From positions 124,001-188,000 of the forward strand of contig JAHBYV010000003.1 of the NCBI GenBank assembly GCA_019635795.1: 64,000 nt of DNA, written 5' to 3'. Below are positions 1 through 9,382 of the stretch, one piece after another. Every line of letters starts with the position of its first letter. Within the stretch, counting starts at the first letter, position 1. The position numbers and the translations under genes were made by a program. The notes under the pieces were generated by a model. That model did no database searches and was not told where the DNA came from. It worked only from the letters and a program-made list of their open reading frames with translations. This DNA comes from Rhizobiaceae bacterium (GTDB taxonomy: Bacteria > Pseudomonadota > Alphaproteobacteria > Rhizobiales > Rhizobiaceae).

Positions 1-438
1 ATCGCGAGTGCCGGGGCTAGCGGCCTTGCCTACCAAAGCGTCCAGGACGCGTTCTTCCGCGTTGATGTGCGCTCGGGCCTTAACATCCTCGCGCATTTTA
101 TCGCGCACGAGGCCAATCGCGACTTCGACCAGATCGCGAATGATCTGTTCAACATCGCGGCCGACATAACCAACTTCCGTAAATTTGGTAGCTTCAACCT
201 TGATGAATGGCGCGCCTGCCAACTTTGCGAGGCGGCGCGAGATTTCTGTTTTGCCGACGCCCGTGGGGCCAATCATCAGAATGTTTTTCGGCATGACTTC
301 TTCACGCATCTGGCCTTCAAGCTGCTGGCGCCGCCAGCGGTTGCGCAGCGCGATTGCAACGGCGCGCTTTGCATCCTTCTGCCCGATTATGAAACGGTCG
401 AGTTCGGAAACGATCTCGCGGGGGGAAAAATTACTCAT
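1..438 (-). CDS. hslU: ATP-dependent protease ATPase subunit HslU (N-terminal part, runs off window)
   Basis: HslU is the AAA+ unfoldase that feeds substrates into the HslV peptidase in the cytoplasm. Only the first 146 codons are present, starting at the ATG at 438 on the minus strand and still open at base 1. The opening residues ([16 protein letters not shown], then [21 protein letters not shown]) are typical of the family, and the Walker A motif GPTGVGKT is at residues 57-64. It lies 20 bases downstream of hslV in the same direction, so the two form one operon. The rest of the ATPase and the I-domain end lie outside the window. Identification is secure; the full length cannot be judged. 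Confidence 0.95.
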   Translation of the reverse strand, partial: MSNFSPREIVSELDRFIIGQKDAKRAVAIALRNRWRRQQLEGQMREEVMPKNILMIGPTGVGKTEISRRLAKLAGAPFIKVEATKFTEVGYVGRDVEQIIRDLVEVAIGLVRDKMREDVKARAHINAEERVLDALVGKAASPGTRD

Positions 439-458
439 ACTGTTCTCAAGACTCCGGC

Positions 459-1013
459 TCAATTTTCCGACGCATCGAGTGTTTCGACCACGACATTATG
501 GTTGGTATAAACGCAGATATCGGCTGCAATCTGCATTGCTTTACGTGCGATTTCTTCGGCATCCGCATCCGTGTCTATCAAGGCTCTTGCTGCGGCCAGC
601 GCGTAATTCCCGCCTGACCCGATAGCCATGACGCCATGTTCCGGCTCAAGCACATCGCCCGTACCGGTAAGCGCGAGCGTTACTGTTTTGTCAGCAACCA
701 GCATCATTGCTTCAAGACGGCGCAAATAGCGGTCAGTTCGCCAATCCTTGGCAAGCTCCACGCAAGCGCGCGTCAACTGGTCTGGATATTGTTCGAGCTT
801 TGCCTCAAGGCGTTCCAGAAGGGTGAAGGCGTCTGCGGTCGCGCCCGCAAATCCAGCAATTACGTTACCTTTTCCGATGCGCCGAACCTTCCGGGCATTG
901 CCTTTCATGACAGTCTGGCCGAGGCTGACCTGTCCGTCGCCCGCGATCACGACCTTATTGCCCTTGCGCACGGTCACGATTGTTGTGGCGTGCATACTCT
1001 GTTCATTAGCCAT
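459..1013 (-). CDS. hslV: ATP-dependent protease proteolytic subunit HslV
   Basis: HslV is the threonine peptidase that forms the double-hexameric core of the HslUV complex. The 184-residue protein carries the family start ATTIVTVRK followed by GDGQVSLGQ. The catalytic Thr is expected to be Thr10, exposed after removal of a nine-residue propeptide; this is inferred by alignment to E. coli HslV, where TTIV begins directly after Met1. The start at 1013 has a GGAGAA ribosome site 4-5 bases upstream. The [14 protein letters not shown] stretch matches the proteasome-like fold. hslU follows 20 bases later in the same direction. Confidence 0.97.
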   Translation of the reverse strand: MANEQSMHATTIVTVRKGNKVVIAGDGQVSLGQTVMKGNARKVRRIGKGNVIAGFAGATADAFTLLERLEAKLEQYPDQLTRACVELAKDWRTDRYLRRLEAMMLVADKTVTLALTGTGDVLEPEHGVMAIGSGGNYALAAARALIDTDADAEEIARKAMQIAADICVYTNHNVVVETLDASEN

Positions 1014-1072
1014 ACGCTTCTCCGATGACGCGCGGCCCTGAAAGCAGCCGCGCGGTACGAGTTATGAAGCGA

Positions 1073-1100
1073 TATGTAGGCCGCTGTTGCGCGATTGCAA
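1073..1100 (-). promoter_or_regulatory. Candidate promoter of hslVU
   Basis: Read on the minus strand, TTGCAA (1095-1100) and TACATA (1073-1078) are 16 bases apart, about 60 bases before the hslV start. This is a housekeeping-like layout. I looked for, and did not find, the RpoH-like pattern seen at dnaK. It is a weak match by eye only. Confidence 0.3.
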
Positions 1101-1104
1101 ACTG

Positions 1105-2052
1105 CTAATCCAAAGGCTTCAGATTGGCTTCTATTTCGGCGCGGCGTGGTTCAAGGAAAGGCGGAAGGGCGAGCCGCTCGCCAAGGCTCTCCAAGGGCTC
1201 ATCCACGGCGAAACCAGGGCCGTCCGTCGCAATCTCAAACAGATTGCCGCCGGGCTCGCGGAAATAAAGAGAACGGAAATAATAGCGTTCAACCTCGCCA
1301 GAATTTGGAATGCGCAATTCGGAAAGCCTCTTCGCCCATTCGTGGATCGTTTTGGCATCGGGCGTGCGAAATGCGACATGGTGTACTCCACCCGCCCCTT
1401 GCTGCGCAATTGGAAGCCCGGGTTGAACAGCAACGTGCAATTCCGAAGCTGGACCTTCTCCGCCCATTTTATAAACGTGAACTACTCCTTGTCCGTCCGG
1501 CGAGGCATATTCACGAATTTCGCTCATGCCCATGACGCGGGTCAGAACGATGTCCGTTGCATATTTATCAGGTATCGAAATCATGACGGGACCTAGCCCC
1601 TTGATCTGATGTGCGGCTGGTACGTCGGTTCCGGCCCAGGGATTTTGCGGCGCGCCGCCTCCGTCATCGACGAGGCGGAACCGCTGGCCTTCAGGGTCCT
1701 CGAAATGCAGGCTGGCGCGACCATCTATATTTTCAATGTCGGAAGTGGTGGCACCAGAGCCGGACAACCGGCTTTTCCAATACTCGAGGCTTTGCTCCCC
1801 GGAGACGCGAAGTCCGGTCAGATTGATGGAATGCGTACCGCGTTTTTCCTGCCCAACAGGCCAGTCGAAAAAGGTTACATCCGTTCCCGGCGTGGCGCGG
1901 GCGTCAGCATAGAAGAGATGGTAGGCGCTGGTGTCGTCCTGATTGACCGTCTTCTTGACCAGCCGAAGGCCAAGCGTCTGTGTATAGAAGTGCTTGTTGC
2001 CTGGGGCGTTCGCGGTAATCGCGGTCAGGTGATGTAGGCCTTCGAGTTGCAT
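1105..2052 (-). CDS. VOC-family ring-cleaving dioxygenase-like protein (MhqO/YfiE type)
   Basis: The 315-residue protein begins MQLEGLHHLTAITANAPGN and has two vicinal-oxygen-chelate halves: LHHLTAI...FYTQTLGLRLVKKTVNQDD in the first, and GGVHHVAFRTPD...YFRSLYFREPGGNLFEIATD in the second. This is the layout of the glyoxalase/extradiol-dioxygenase-like family typified by Bacillus MhqO, linked to hydroquinone or quinone stress. VOC proteins bind a divalent metal through His/Glu; the two LHH/VHH and FEIA positions are the likely ligands. I chose the ATG at 2052 because GGGAGAC sits seven bases upstream; an upstream TTG at 2073 has no such site. It stands alone, convergent with nothing and divergent from the secretion operon. 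The substrate is unknown. Confidence 0.85.
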   Translation of the reverse strand: MQLEGLHHLTAITANAPGNKHFYTQTLGLRLVKKTVNQDDTSAYHLFYADARATPGTDVTFFDWPVGQEKRGTHSINLTGLRVSGEQSLEYWKSRLSGSGATTSDIENIDGRASLHFEDPEGQRFRLVDDGGGAPQNPWAGTDVPAAHQIKGLGPVMISIPDKYATDIVLTRVMGMSEIREYASPDGQGVVHVYKMGGEGPASELHVAVQPGLPIAQQGAGGVHHVAFRTPDAKTIHEWAKRLSELRIPNSGEVERYYFRSLYFREPGGNLFEIATDGPGFAVDEPLESLGERLALPPFLEPRRAEIEANLKPLD

Positions 2053-2328
2053 GCACTGTCTCCCGTTTTTCAAACTGTAGCTTATATCTGGCGCTAAAGC
2101 AGGCTTGAAAAGGAACCTGGGCGGTTACGCACTGTCATTGGAATGCGAATGGCAAACTACCTCCAAAGAGGTAAATTTGGGCTGGAAAAGTTGTAATTCC
2201 AGCTACGCCTAACGCTGTGAATTCTTACACCACTATCTACTAATTAAGGCCGGGTCACACTGAACGTCCATCGCTTCAAACGATTCAAATTGCATCATGC
2301 TGCAATCTGGCGAACTTAGGGGCGTACG
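2053..2328. other. Intergenic leader between the dioxygenase and the secretion operon, with two hairpins
   Basis: This 276-base gap separates two divergent genes. It contains two perfect short hairpins: TACCTC/GAGGTA with a four-base loop (2158-2173) and GCTGGAA/TTCCAGC with a nine-base loop (2181-2203). Neither is followed by a T-run, so neither looks like an intrinsic terminator. The motif TTCAAACGATT lies at 2275-2285. No open reading frame with convincing codon use was seen. Confidence 0.5.
2275..2285 (-). promoter_or_regulatory. Operator-like motif shared with the pckA-chvI region
   Basis: TTCAAACGATT on the plus strand (AATCGTTTGAA on the minus) is identical over 11 bases to the site at 22417-22427 and close to those at 22365 and 22395. 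It lies 44 bases before the start of the 1930-residue protein, where a regulator could act. The binding protein is unknown; a LacI-type factor is one possibility, because such operators often have a central CG. Confidence 0.35.
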
Positions 2329-5300
2329 ATGAAGACGATTGGCAAGCGCCAACTCATCAAGAAGAATGCCACGGGGAAAGCGGACTCAGCGGATAAGAGC
2401 TTCCGATATGCTTCGCAACAGGGCGAAGCTGCTCACACTGATGCCGGATCGGGATCGTTTATTGTTGCGCAAACAAGCACTGCGCAGCCGATATCAACGA
2501 CCAATACAACGCCATCTTCCGGCGGGCAAGCCATACGCAGCTTCACTGTTGATGCCGCAACATTCGTGACGGTCGAAAGTCCGTCCGTGACAACGAACGC
2601 GTCTTCCAGCGCGTCAAGTTCGACAACCAGCGGCCTCGATAGCACAGCCGATCTTTTGTCTGCGGTCGGCTCCCAAAGCTTCTCGACCTCGGCTGGCGCG
2701 ACGATTACGCCGCGCACCGAAGTCGCATCTCTGGAGCCGGATGCAGGGACTGAAACTGTAGCTCGTAGTGCCGCATCAAGCACATTGGATAGCGCCTCGG
2801 ATGGTAATGGACCCGCGCTGATGGCTGCGGCGGTACCGAACAAAATCGTTCTTGAAAACCAGAAGCAAGGCAATCCGAAATCAGAATGGGGCATTAACGG
2901 CGACGGTGATCCGACGATCCAGGGCTTTGCCACCCAGATCAGCTCCAATACTGGCGATACGGTCGATTTCAAGATCGCAACAGATTCAACGAACTATCGC
3001 ATCGATATTTATCGTATGGGATACTACGGCGGAGATGGTGCACGTAAAGTCGCCACCATTGACAAGGAGATGACGACGGCACAAATCCAGCCGCACCCTC
3101 TTGTTGATTACACGACAGGTCTGATCGACTGCGCCAATTGGGAAGTCTCAGCAAGCTGGCAAATTCCTCAGGACGCAACCTCGGGAATATATTTCGCCCG
3201 ACTGGTGCGCGAGGATGGCGGCGGCAGCAATGGCGGGGCCAGCATTATTCCCTTTATTGTTCGCGAGGACGGCTCGACGAGCGACATCGTTTTCCAGACG
3301 TCAGATACGACTTGGCAGGCGTATAACGCATGGGGTGGAGCAAGCCTTTACGAAGGCGACTTGCCCGTTGATCCGAACAAAATGATCGGCTGGGTGCCGC
3401 CGAATTGTAACTGCTCGGTTAATGCGATCGGCAAGGCTGTCGCAGTCAGCTACAATCGTCCATTCGTTACCCAGACGAGCGCTATGGGCGGCACATGGGA
3501 TTTCGTGTTCGGACCCGAGATGGCTGCGGTCAACTGGCTGGAGCAGAATGGCTACGATGTCTCCTATATTTCCGGCGTCGATACCACCCGCAACGGTACC
3601 CAGCTTTTGAACCACGACGCATTTCTGTCGGTCGGTCACGATGAATACTGGTCGTCCGAGCAGAGGACGAATGTTGAGAATGCAAGAGACTCGGGAGTGA
3701 ATCTTGCATTCTGGAGCGGCAATGAAATTTACTGGAAGGTACGCTGGGATGAAGATGCGGACGGCAACGCCTACCGCACGATGATTTCCTACAAGGAGAC
3801 TTGGGGGATCAAGGAAGATCCAAGCGGCATTTCCACCGGTACCTGGCGCGACTACCGTTATGCCGATCCGGGGCAGGAGCCTGAAAACTCGCTTACAGGC
3901 ACGATGTTCACTGTGGACAGCTATCGCGTTGATACAATTACGATTCCTTACGACATGTCGAATTTCAGGTTCTGGCGCGATACGGCAGTTGCCGATCTGC
4001 AGCCCGGCCAGACACATTCACTTGTCCAGAACCTGCTGGGTTATGAATGGGATTCGGACGTTGACAATGGCTATCGTCCGGCAGGCCTCATCAATATGTC
4101 CCTTTCGACAGTTGACGTTAACACGTATCTGCGGGACTGGGGTTCATATGTCACCAGCAAGGACGCTGTTCCGCACAGCCTGACAATGTACCGCGCTGAG
4201 AGCGGCGCATTGGTGTTTGGTGCGGGAACCGTCTTCTGGTCGTGGGGCCTCAGCAGCAACCATGCAGGTACGCCCACGCCGACCGATCCCGCGGTTCAGC
4301 AGGCAATGGTCAACATGTTTGCCGATATGGGCATTCAGCCGCAGACACTTCAGGCCAGTCTCGTTCTGGCAACTCAAAGCACCGACAATGTGAAGCCTAC
4401 TTCCACTATTAACTCGCCGATCATTGGTGCCAGCTTTGTTGAAGGCCAGAAAGTAACAATCACCGGCACTGCTTCCGACGCGGGTGGCGGCATGGTTGCG
4501 GCGGTCGAAGTTTCTTACGATGGCGGAAACAGCTGGTGGCGGGCGGCCGGGCGTGAGAATTGGACCTACACGTGGGCAGTCCAGGCCGCGGGCAACTACA
4601 CGATCATGTCCCGCGCTGTCGATGACAGCTTGAATCTGGAAACGCCGGCTACAGGCTACAGCGTTACGGTTGAGGTACCGGACACTTCGAGCCTGTTCAG
4701 CTTTACCACCAAGCCACAAGAAGAGGCAGTGAACGACCGCGACAGCGTGGAGCTGGGCGTAAGGTTCAGATCATCCACCGCTGGAACTGTGGAAGGTATC
4801 CGCTTCTATAAGGGTATACTCAATACCAGCCCTCATCCTGTGAGCCTTTGGACCGCAGATGGCCAATTGCTTGCCCGCGGCATGTCAACCGGAGAATCAA
4901 TCAGGGGTTGGCAAGAAGTTGTGTTCGACACGCCGGTCGCCATCAGCGCCAACACTGTCTATGTAGCATCCTATCACGCTGATGGCTTCTACTCATCGAC
5001 CACGCAGTTTTTTGGTGAGGGTTATTCCAATGGCCCGCTGTCTGTTGTGGAAGGTGGCGGCGTCTATGGCTACGGGACGAGCCCGGTTTTCCCGACGGGC
5101 ACATACCACAATGAAAACTATTGGGTTGATGTCGTCTTCCAGCCAAGCAATGCGAACTTAGCGCCTACGGCTGGAAACGACGGCGGGTTTACCACTTTGC
5201 AGGGCCAGTCGCTGACTTTGGCCTTCTCTGCATTGCTGGCAAACGACACAGATCCGAATGGTGACGCCCTGAGCATCACCGGTGTGTCCGGCGCTACAAA

Positions 5301-8121
5301 TGGAACGGTCGCCATAAACTCGCAAACCGGTATGATCACCTTCACGCCGACGGCTGGCTATACGGGCGCGGCGAGCTTCAAATACACGATCTCGGATGGT
5401 CGGGGCGGAACGTCTGAAGCCACGGTAAATCTGTCCGTGACGACTGCGCCGACCGGCATATCGTTATTCGGACCGGGGCAAGGCCCTACCGGCAACCCCT
5501 ACGATGACGGTACTGGTGTTGAACTCGGGATGCGGTTCCTGAGTGCTACCGCCGGCACTGTGTCGGGAATGAAATTCTACAAGGCGGTGGGCGAGACTGG
5601 CACTCATGTAGGATCGATCTGGAAGGCGGACGGAACGCTTCTTGGGACAGTGACGTTCGGCAACGAATCTGCAAGCGGATGGCAAACGGCTTCCTTTGCC
5701 GCGCCGATTGATATTGTAGCCGGCCAGCAATACATCGTGTCTTACTACTCCAACGGTAAGTATTATGGCACTGGCGGCTATTTCAGCAGTTCAATAACCA
5801 ATGGCCCGTTGACCGCGCCTGCCTCCCAAAGCGGCAGTGCGAATGGTCTTTACGCTTATGGAAACTCAAGCAGGTTCCCGACCCAGACTTACCAGTCGGC
5901 GAACTATTGGGTGGACGTGATCTTTAACGAACCCGGCGGTCCGGTGAACATTGCGCCTGTGGCGGTGAACGACAGTGGCTATTCAACCACCCAGAATACC
6001 GCATTGTCACTTGCAGCTGCCTTGCTCCTGTCAAATGACTCAGATGCCGATGGCGATACGCTCAACCTCACAGGGGTCGATCAGGCTGTAAACGGCACCG
6101 TGGCGTTTAATGGCACGACCGGAATGGTCACCTTCACGCCAACTGCAGGTTACACCGGTGCGGCCAGCTTCCAGTATACTGTCTCGGATGGCAAGGGCGG
6201 AACATCCAGGGCAACTGTCAGCCTGAACGTTACCGCACAGCCAAACTCGGCTCCGGTGGCTGTGGGTGATACAGGATATTCAACCAACCGGAACGCTGCA
6301 CTTTCCCTTTCTGCAGCGACGCTTCTGGCCAATGATACTGACAGCGATGGGGATACACTCAGCATCACCGGCGTAAGCCAGGCGGTGAACGGAACGGTCT
6401 CCTACAACAGCACGACTCGAACGGTCACATTCACTCCCGCCACGGGATACACAGGCTCTGCGGGCTTCAGCTACACAATATCCGATGGGCGCGGCGGTAC
6501 GTCTTCGGCGACTGTGAGCCTGAACGTCGTGACTCCGCCGAATTCGGCTCCGGTAGCGGTAAACGATAGCGGCTACACGGTCGTAGAAGGCAATGTGTTG
6601 TCGCTTGGCGCTTCCACACTTCTTGCGAATGACAATGATGTTGACGGCGATCCTCTCAACATTACGGGCGTGGATCAGGCCGTTAATGGCACTGTGTCTT
6701 ACAACGCAGATACAAGCACCGTGAGTTTCACGCCCACGTCAGGTTATACGGGGTCGGCGAGCTTCCGATACACAGTGTCAGACGGCAATGGCGGCACTGC
6801 TTCAGCGACGGTGAGCTTTTCGGTAACGCCGGACAACAGCAATGCCATCTCGCTCTTCCCGAACGGTACACCAGCACAGCCCTCGACCAACGACCCATCG
6901 GGCGTTGAGTTGGGAATGCGGTTCACCGTATCACAGGCCGGTGCCATAACCGGCATCCGGTATTACAAGAGCGCGGCAGACACTGGAACGCACACAGGAT
7001 CGTTGTGGACCTCAGGCGGTACCTTGCTGACTACCGGAACTTTCACCAACGAGACGGCTAGTGGCTGGCAGACATTGAACTTCACCCAGCCAATTTCAGT
7101 AGCGGCGGGAACTTCTCTGGTCGTGAGCTATCACTCCAATGGCAACTACGCCATCACGCCCGGCTATTTCACGTCTAGCGTGACAAATGGGCCGTTGACT
7201 GCGGCCGGGTCGAATAACGGCGTTTTTGCTTATGGCAACACTTCACTGTTCCCGACCTCAAGCTGGAATGCGTCAAATTACTGGGTCGATGTTCTCTACC
7301 AGCCTGCGGCACCCGCGCCGAATGTGGCACCGGTCGCCGTTGATGACACCGGGTTCACCACCGGTTTCAACACGGCAAAGGTTATTCAGGCCAATCAGCT
7401 TCTGGCGAACGACACTGATGCGAATAGCGATATCCTGACGGTCACCGGCGTTTCCAATGCCGTCAATGGATCAGTCGCGTTTAACAGTACGACAGGTGCA
7501 GTGACCTTCACGCCCACTGCCGACTACACCGGGACTGCGAGTTTCGCCTACTCTATTTCTGATGGAAAAGGAGGCACAGCCTCCGCTACCGTGAGCCTGA
7601 CAGTGAACAGTGGCGCGCCTCAAGCGCCAACACAGAGCTTGTTCTCGGCAGCAGATGTTCCAACCATAGTGAACGAGAACGATCCGAACCCGGTGCAATT
7701 GGGTATGAAGTTCCAGACCGATGTGGACGGCTGGATTACCGGATTCAGCTTCTACAAGGGATCACAGAACACCGGAACGCACACCGCGAACCTTTGGACA
7801 TCGACCGGCACCTTGCTGGGCACTGCTACCTTCACGAATGAAACGGCAAGCGGCTGGCAATATGTCGATCTGTCTCAGGAAGTCGCTATTGCAGCCGACA
7901 CAACGTATATCGTTTCTTACAATGCCACGAACAGTTACTCGGCGACGCCTAACTATTTCTCAACCGAACGGGAAAGCCAGAACTTGACGGCGTTGTCCTC
8001 GGCGGTGTCTGGTGGGAATGGTGTTTATGCTTACGGTTCAGGAACGTTGTTCCCGACGAGTACCTATCAGAACACAAACTACTATGTGGACGTAGCATTC
8101 CGTCCGCAACTGGCGGCATAG
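2329..8121 (+). CDS. Giant modular protein: DMFase-like region, Ig-like, 4 DUF4082 and 5 cadherin-like modules; probable type I secretion cargo
   Basis: The 1930-residue protein starts at an ATG with AGGGG six bases upstream. Residues 1-170 are low-complexity Ser/Thr/Ala-rich with no signal peptide. About 174-680 resemble the large-subunit C-terminal domain of N,N-dimethylformamidase, including GHDEYW (436-441) and GNEIYW (464-469). About 689-783 is a bacterial Ig-like domain. Then follow DUF4082 (785-939), cadherin-like (945-1040), DUF4082 (1043-1202), cadherin-like 1207-1304, 1306-1403 and 1405-1500, DUF4082 (1505-1658), cadherin-like (1665-1760) and DUF4082 (1768-1930). Cadherin-like repeats of this LLANDTD...G-YTG-A-F-Y-SDG type are common in secreted adhesins. 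No RTX nonapeptides are seen. Export by the downstream ABC/HlyD pair is inferred from the operon and from the missing signal peptide. Enzyme activity is not established. Confidence 0.85.
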   Translation: MKTIGKRQLIKKNATGKADSADKSFRYASQQGEAAHTDAGSGSFIVAQTSTAQPISTTNTTPSSGGQAIRSFTVDAATFVTVESPSVTTNASSSASSSTTSGLDSTADLLSAVGSQSFSTSAGATITPRTEVASLEPDAGTETVARSAASSTLDSASDGNGPALMAAAVPNKIVLENQKQGNPKSEWGINGDGDPTIQGFATQISSNTGDTVDFKIATDSTNYRIDIYRMGYYGGDGARKVATIDKEMTTAQIQPHPLVDYTTGLIDCANWEVSASWQIPQDATSGIYFARLVREDGGGSNGGASIIPFIVREDGSTSDIVFQTSDTTWQAYNAWGGASLYEGDLPVDPNKMIGWVPPNCNCSVNAIGKAVAVSYNRPFVTQTSAMGGTWDFVFGPEMAAVNWLEQNGYDVSYISGVDTTRNGTQLLNHDAFLSVGHDEYWSSEQRTNVENARDSGVNLAFWSGNEIYWKVRWDEDADGNAYRTMISYKETWGIKEDPSGISTGTWRDYRYADPGQEPENSLTGTMFTVDSYRVDTITIPYDMSNFRFWRDTAVADLQPGQTHSLVQNLLGYEWDSDVDNGYRPAGLINMSLSTVDVNTYLRDWGSYVTSKDAVPHSLTMYRAESGALVFGAGTVFWSWGLSSNHAGTPTPTDPAVQQAMVNMFADMGIQPQTLQASLVLATQSTDNVKPTSTINSPIIGASFVEGQKVTITGTASDAGGGMVAAVEVSYDGGNSWWRAAGRENWTYTWAVQAAGNYTIMSRAVDDSLNLETPATGYSVTVEVPDTSSLFSFTTKPQEEAVNDRDSVELGVRFRSSTAGTVEGIRFYKGILNTSPHPVSLWTADGQLLARGMSTGESIRGWQEVVFDTPVAISANTVYVASYHADGFYSSTTQFFGEGYSNGPLSVVEGGGVYGYGTSPVFPTGTYHNENYWVDVVFQPSNANLAPTAGNDGGFTTLQGQSLTLAFSALLANDTDPNGDALSITGVSGATNGTVAINSQTGMITFTPTAGYTGAASFKYTISDGRGGTSEATVNLSVTTAPTGISLFGPGQGPTGNPYDDGTGVELGMRFLSATAGTVSGMKFYKAVGETGTHVGSIWKADGTLLGTVTFGNESASGWQTASFAAPIDIVAGQQYIVSYYSNGKYYGTGGYFSSSITNGPLTAPASQSGSANGLYAYGNSSRFPTQTYQSANYWVDVIFNEPGGPVNIAPVAVNDSGYSTTQNTALSLAAALLLSNDSDADGDTLNLTGVDQAVNGTVAFNGTTGMVTFTPTAGYTGAASFQYTVSDGKGGTSRATVSLNVTAQPNSAPVAVGDTGYSTNRNAALSLSAATLLANDTDSDGDTLSITGVSQAVNGTVSYNSTTRTVTFTPATGYTGSAGFSYTISDGRGGTSSATVSLNVVTPPNSAPVAVNDSGYTVVEGNVLSLGASTLLANDNDVDGDPLNITGVDQAVNGTVSYNADTSTVSFTPTSGYTGSASFRYTVSDGNGGTASATVSFSVTPDNSNAISLFPNGTPAQPSTNDPSGVELGMRFTVSQAGAITGIRYYKSAADTGTHTGSLWTSGGTLLTTGTFTNETASGWQTLNFTQPISVAAGTSLVVSYHSNGNYAITPGYFTSSVTNGPLTAAGSNNGVFAYGNTSLFPTSSWNASNYWVDVLYQPAAPAPNVAPVAVDDTGFTTGFNTAKVIQANQLLANDTDANSDILTVTGVSNAVNGSVAFNSTTGAVTFTPTADYTGTASFAYSISDGKGGTASATVSLTVNSGAPQAPTQSLFSAADVPTIVNENDPNPVQLGMKFQTDVDGWITGFSFYKGSQNTGTHTANLWTSTGTLLGTATFTNETASGWQYVDLSQEVAIAADTTYIVSYNATNSYSATPNYFSTERESQNLTALSSAVSGGNGVYAYGSGTLFPTSTYQNTNYYVDVAFRPQLAA
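4681..8118 (+). repeat. Alternating DUF4082 and cadherin-like module array inside the giant protein
   Basis: The modules run in the order D-C-D-C-C-C-D-C-D, where D is a DUF4082 unit (about 155 residues, with NETASGWQ and NYWVDV hallmarks) and C is a cadherin-like unit (about 96 residues, with LANDTD, FTPTAGYTG and SDGKGGT hallmarks). The repeat is plain at protein level but diverged at DNA level, so it is an old duplication rather than a recent tandem expansion. Confidence 0.8.
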
Positions 8122-8133
8122 GCGGAACAGATA

Positions 8134-9357
8134 ATGGAAGGCCATCGGGCGGATGGGTTGCTTCCAGTGACAGTTCTGGCCGGGTTCCTCGGAGCCGGCA
8201 AGACGACACTGCTCAACCATGTTCTTCGCAATGCGGGCAACCGCCGCATTGCGGTGATCGTCAACGACATGAGCGAAGTGAACATCGACGCCGATCTCAT
8301 TCGCGATGCGGATGTCACGCGCACCGACGAAACGATGGTTGAGCTTTCCAACGGCTGCATTTGCTGCACATTGCGCGAGGATTTGCTGGTTGAGGTTCGC
8401 CGCCTCGCACAGTCCGGAAAGTTCGATTACATACTGATCGAAGGCACGGGCATTGCTGAACCCCTCCCGATAGCCGCATCCTTTTCGTTCAGGGACGAAG
8501 AAGGACGTACCCTGAGAGACGTTGCGCGGCTGGACACAATGGTTTCTGTCGTGGACGGTGCCAATCTCCTCAAAGACTTCAGCAGTCAGGATTTGCTGAG
8601 TGACCGTGGCGAAGTGCGCGATGATGAGGACGAGCGCAGCCTTATTGACCTGCTGGTCGACCAGATCGAATTCGCCGATGTCGTGATCATAAACAAAGCC
8701 AGCGAAATCAGCGCACAAGAGCTCGCCGAAGTCCGGCGCATAGTCAAATCGCTGAACATAGATGCCAGATTGATCGAAACCGATTTCGGCAAGGTCGATC
8801 TGCCTCAGATCATGGATACAGGACTGTACAGCGAAGCAAAATCAGCAACGCATCCGCTCTGGCACAAAGAGCTTTACAGCCCTGCCGATCACGTTCCTGA
8901 AACCGAAGAATATGGAATTTCCAGTTTCGTTTACAGGGCACGGCGGCCATTCGATCCGGCGAAGTTCCACGCCTTTACCCAGCGTAAATGGGATGGTTTG
9001 CTGCGTGCAAAAGGCCATTTCTGGCTTGCGACCCGCAAGGACTGGATAGGGCTTTATTCCGTGGCAGGTGCGCAGACAAGGGTTGACCAGCGCGGGTTCT
9101 GGTGGGCGGCAGTGCCGCAGCTTTATTGGCCCCGGCATCCGCAATTTGCGAACATGCTGAAGCGGCATTGGAGCGAGGCCTGGGGCGATCGACGGCAGGA
9201 GATCGTTTTCATCGGCGTTAACCTACCAAAAGAACAGATCGTGGAGGCGCTTGACGCCTGCCTTGTCGGGACGGATGCTGGCTTCGGATCTTTCGACGCC
9301 GCCGCAATGCGCGACCTGTTCCCGGAGTGGCAGAGGCACGATCACGCAGCGGCGTGA
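8134..9357 (+). CDS. COG0523 (CobW/YciC/ZigA-type) metal-associated GTPase
   Basis: The 407-residue protein has the N-terminal G3E GTPase: Walker [10 protein letters not shown] (residues 17-25), [11 protein letters not shown], the family metal-binding motif in [12 protein letters not shown], and [13 protein letters not shown]. The C-terminal CobW_C domain follows ([20 protein letters not shown] onward). The [17 protein letters not shown] stretch is closest to Bacillus YciC and Acinetobacter ZigA, zinc-related members that are often Zur-controlled. It starts 12 bases after the giant gene and is 10-25 bases before the next, so it belongs to the secretion operon. No Zur-type inverted repeat was seen nearby. 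Whether it serves the operon or general zinc supply is open. Confidence 0.88.
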   Translation: MEGHRADGLLPVTVLAGFLGAGKTTLLNHVLRNAGNRRIAVIVNDMSEVNIDADLIRDADVTRTDETMVELSNGCICCTLREDLLVEVRRLAQSGKFDYILIEGTGIAEPLPIAASFSFRDEEGRTLRDVARLDTMVSVVDGANLLKDFSSQDLLSDRGEVRDDEDERSLIDLLVDQIEFADVVIINKASEISAQELAEVRRIVKSLNIDARLIETDFGKVDLPQIMDTGLYSEAKSATHPLWHKELYSPADHVPETEEYGISSFVYRARRPFDPAKFHAFTQRKWDGLLRAKGHFWLATRKDWIGLYSVAGAQTRVDQRGFWWAAVPQLYWPRHPQFANMLKRHWSEAWGDRRQEIVFIGVNLPKEQIVEALDACLVGTDAGFGSFDAAAMRDLFPEWQRHDHAAA

Positions 9358-9382
9358 GTTGGATTGAGTGGCGGAGAGTGAA

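Noticed and set aside
636-1028. Open frames on the strand opposite hslV and similar long shadows opposite addA, pckA, dnaK and pheT
   Set aside because: They lie antisense to conserved genes, lack ribosome sites and show no family features; GC-rich codon use produces such frames.
2329-8121. RTX calcium-binding repeats expected in type I cargo
   Set aside because: No GGxGxD nonapeptide tandem was found; the Asp/Gly-rich parts belong to cadherin-like modules.
8000-8140. Zur box before the COG0523 GTPase
   Set aside because: No inverted repeat of the GTTATnnnATAAC kind is present in the 12-base gap or the end of the giant gene.
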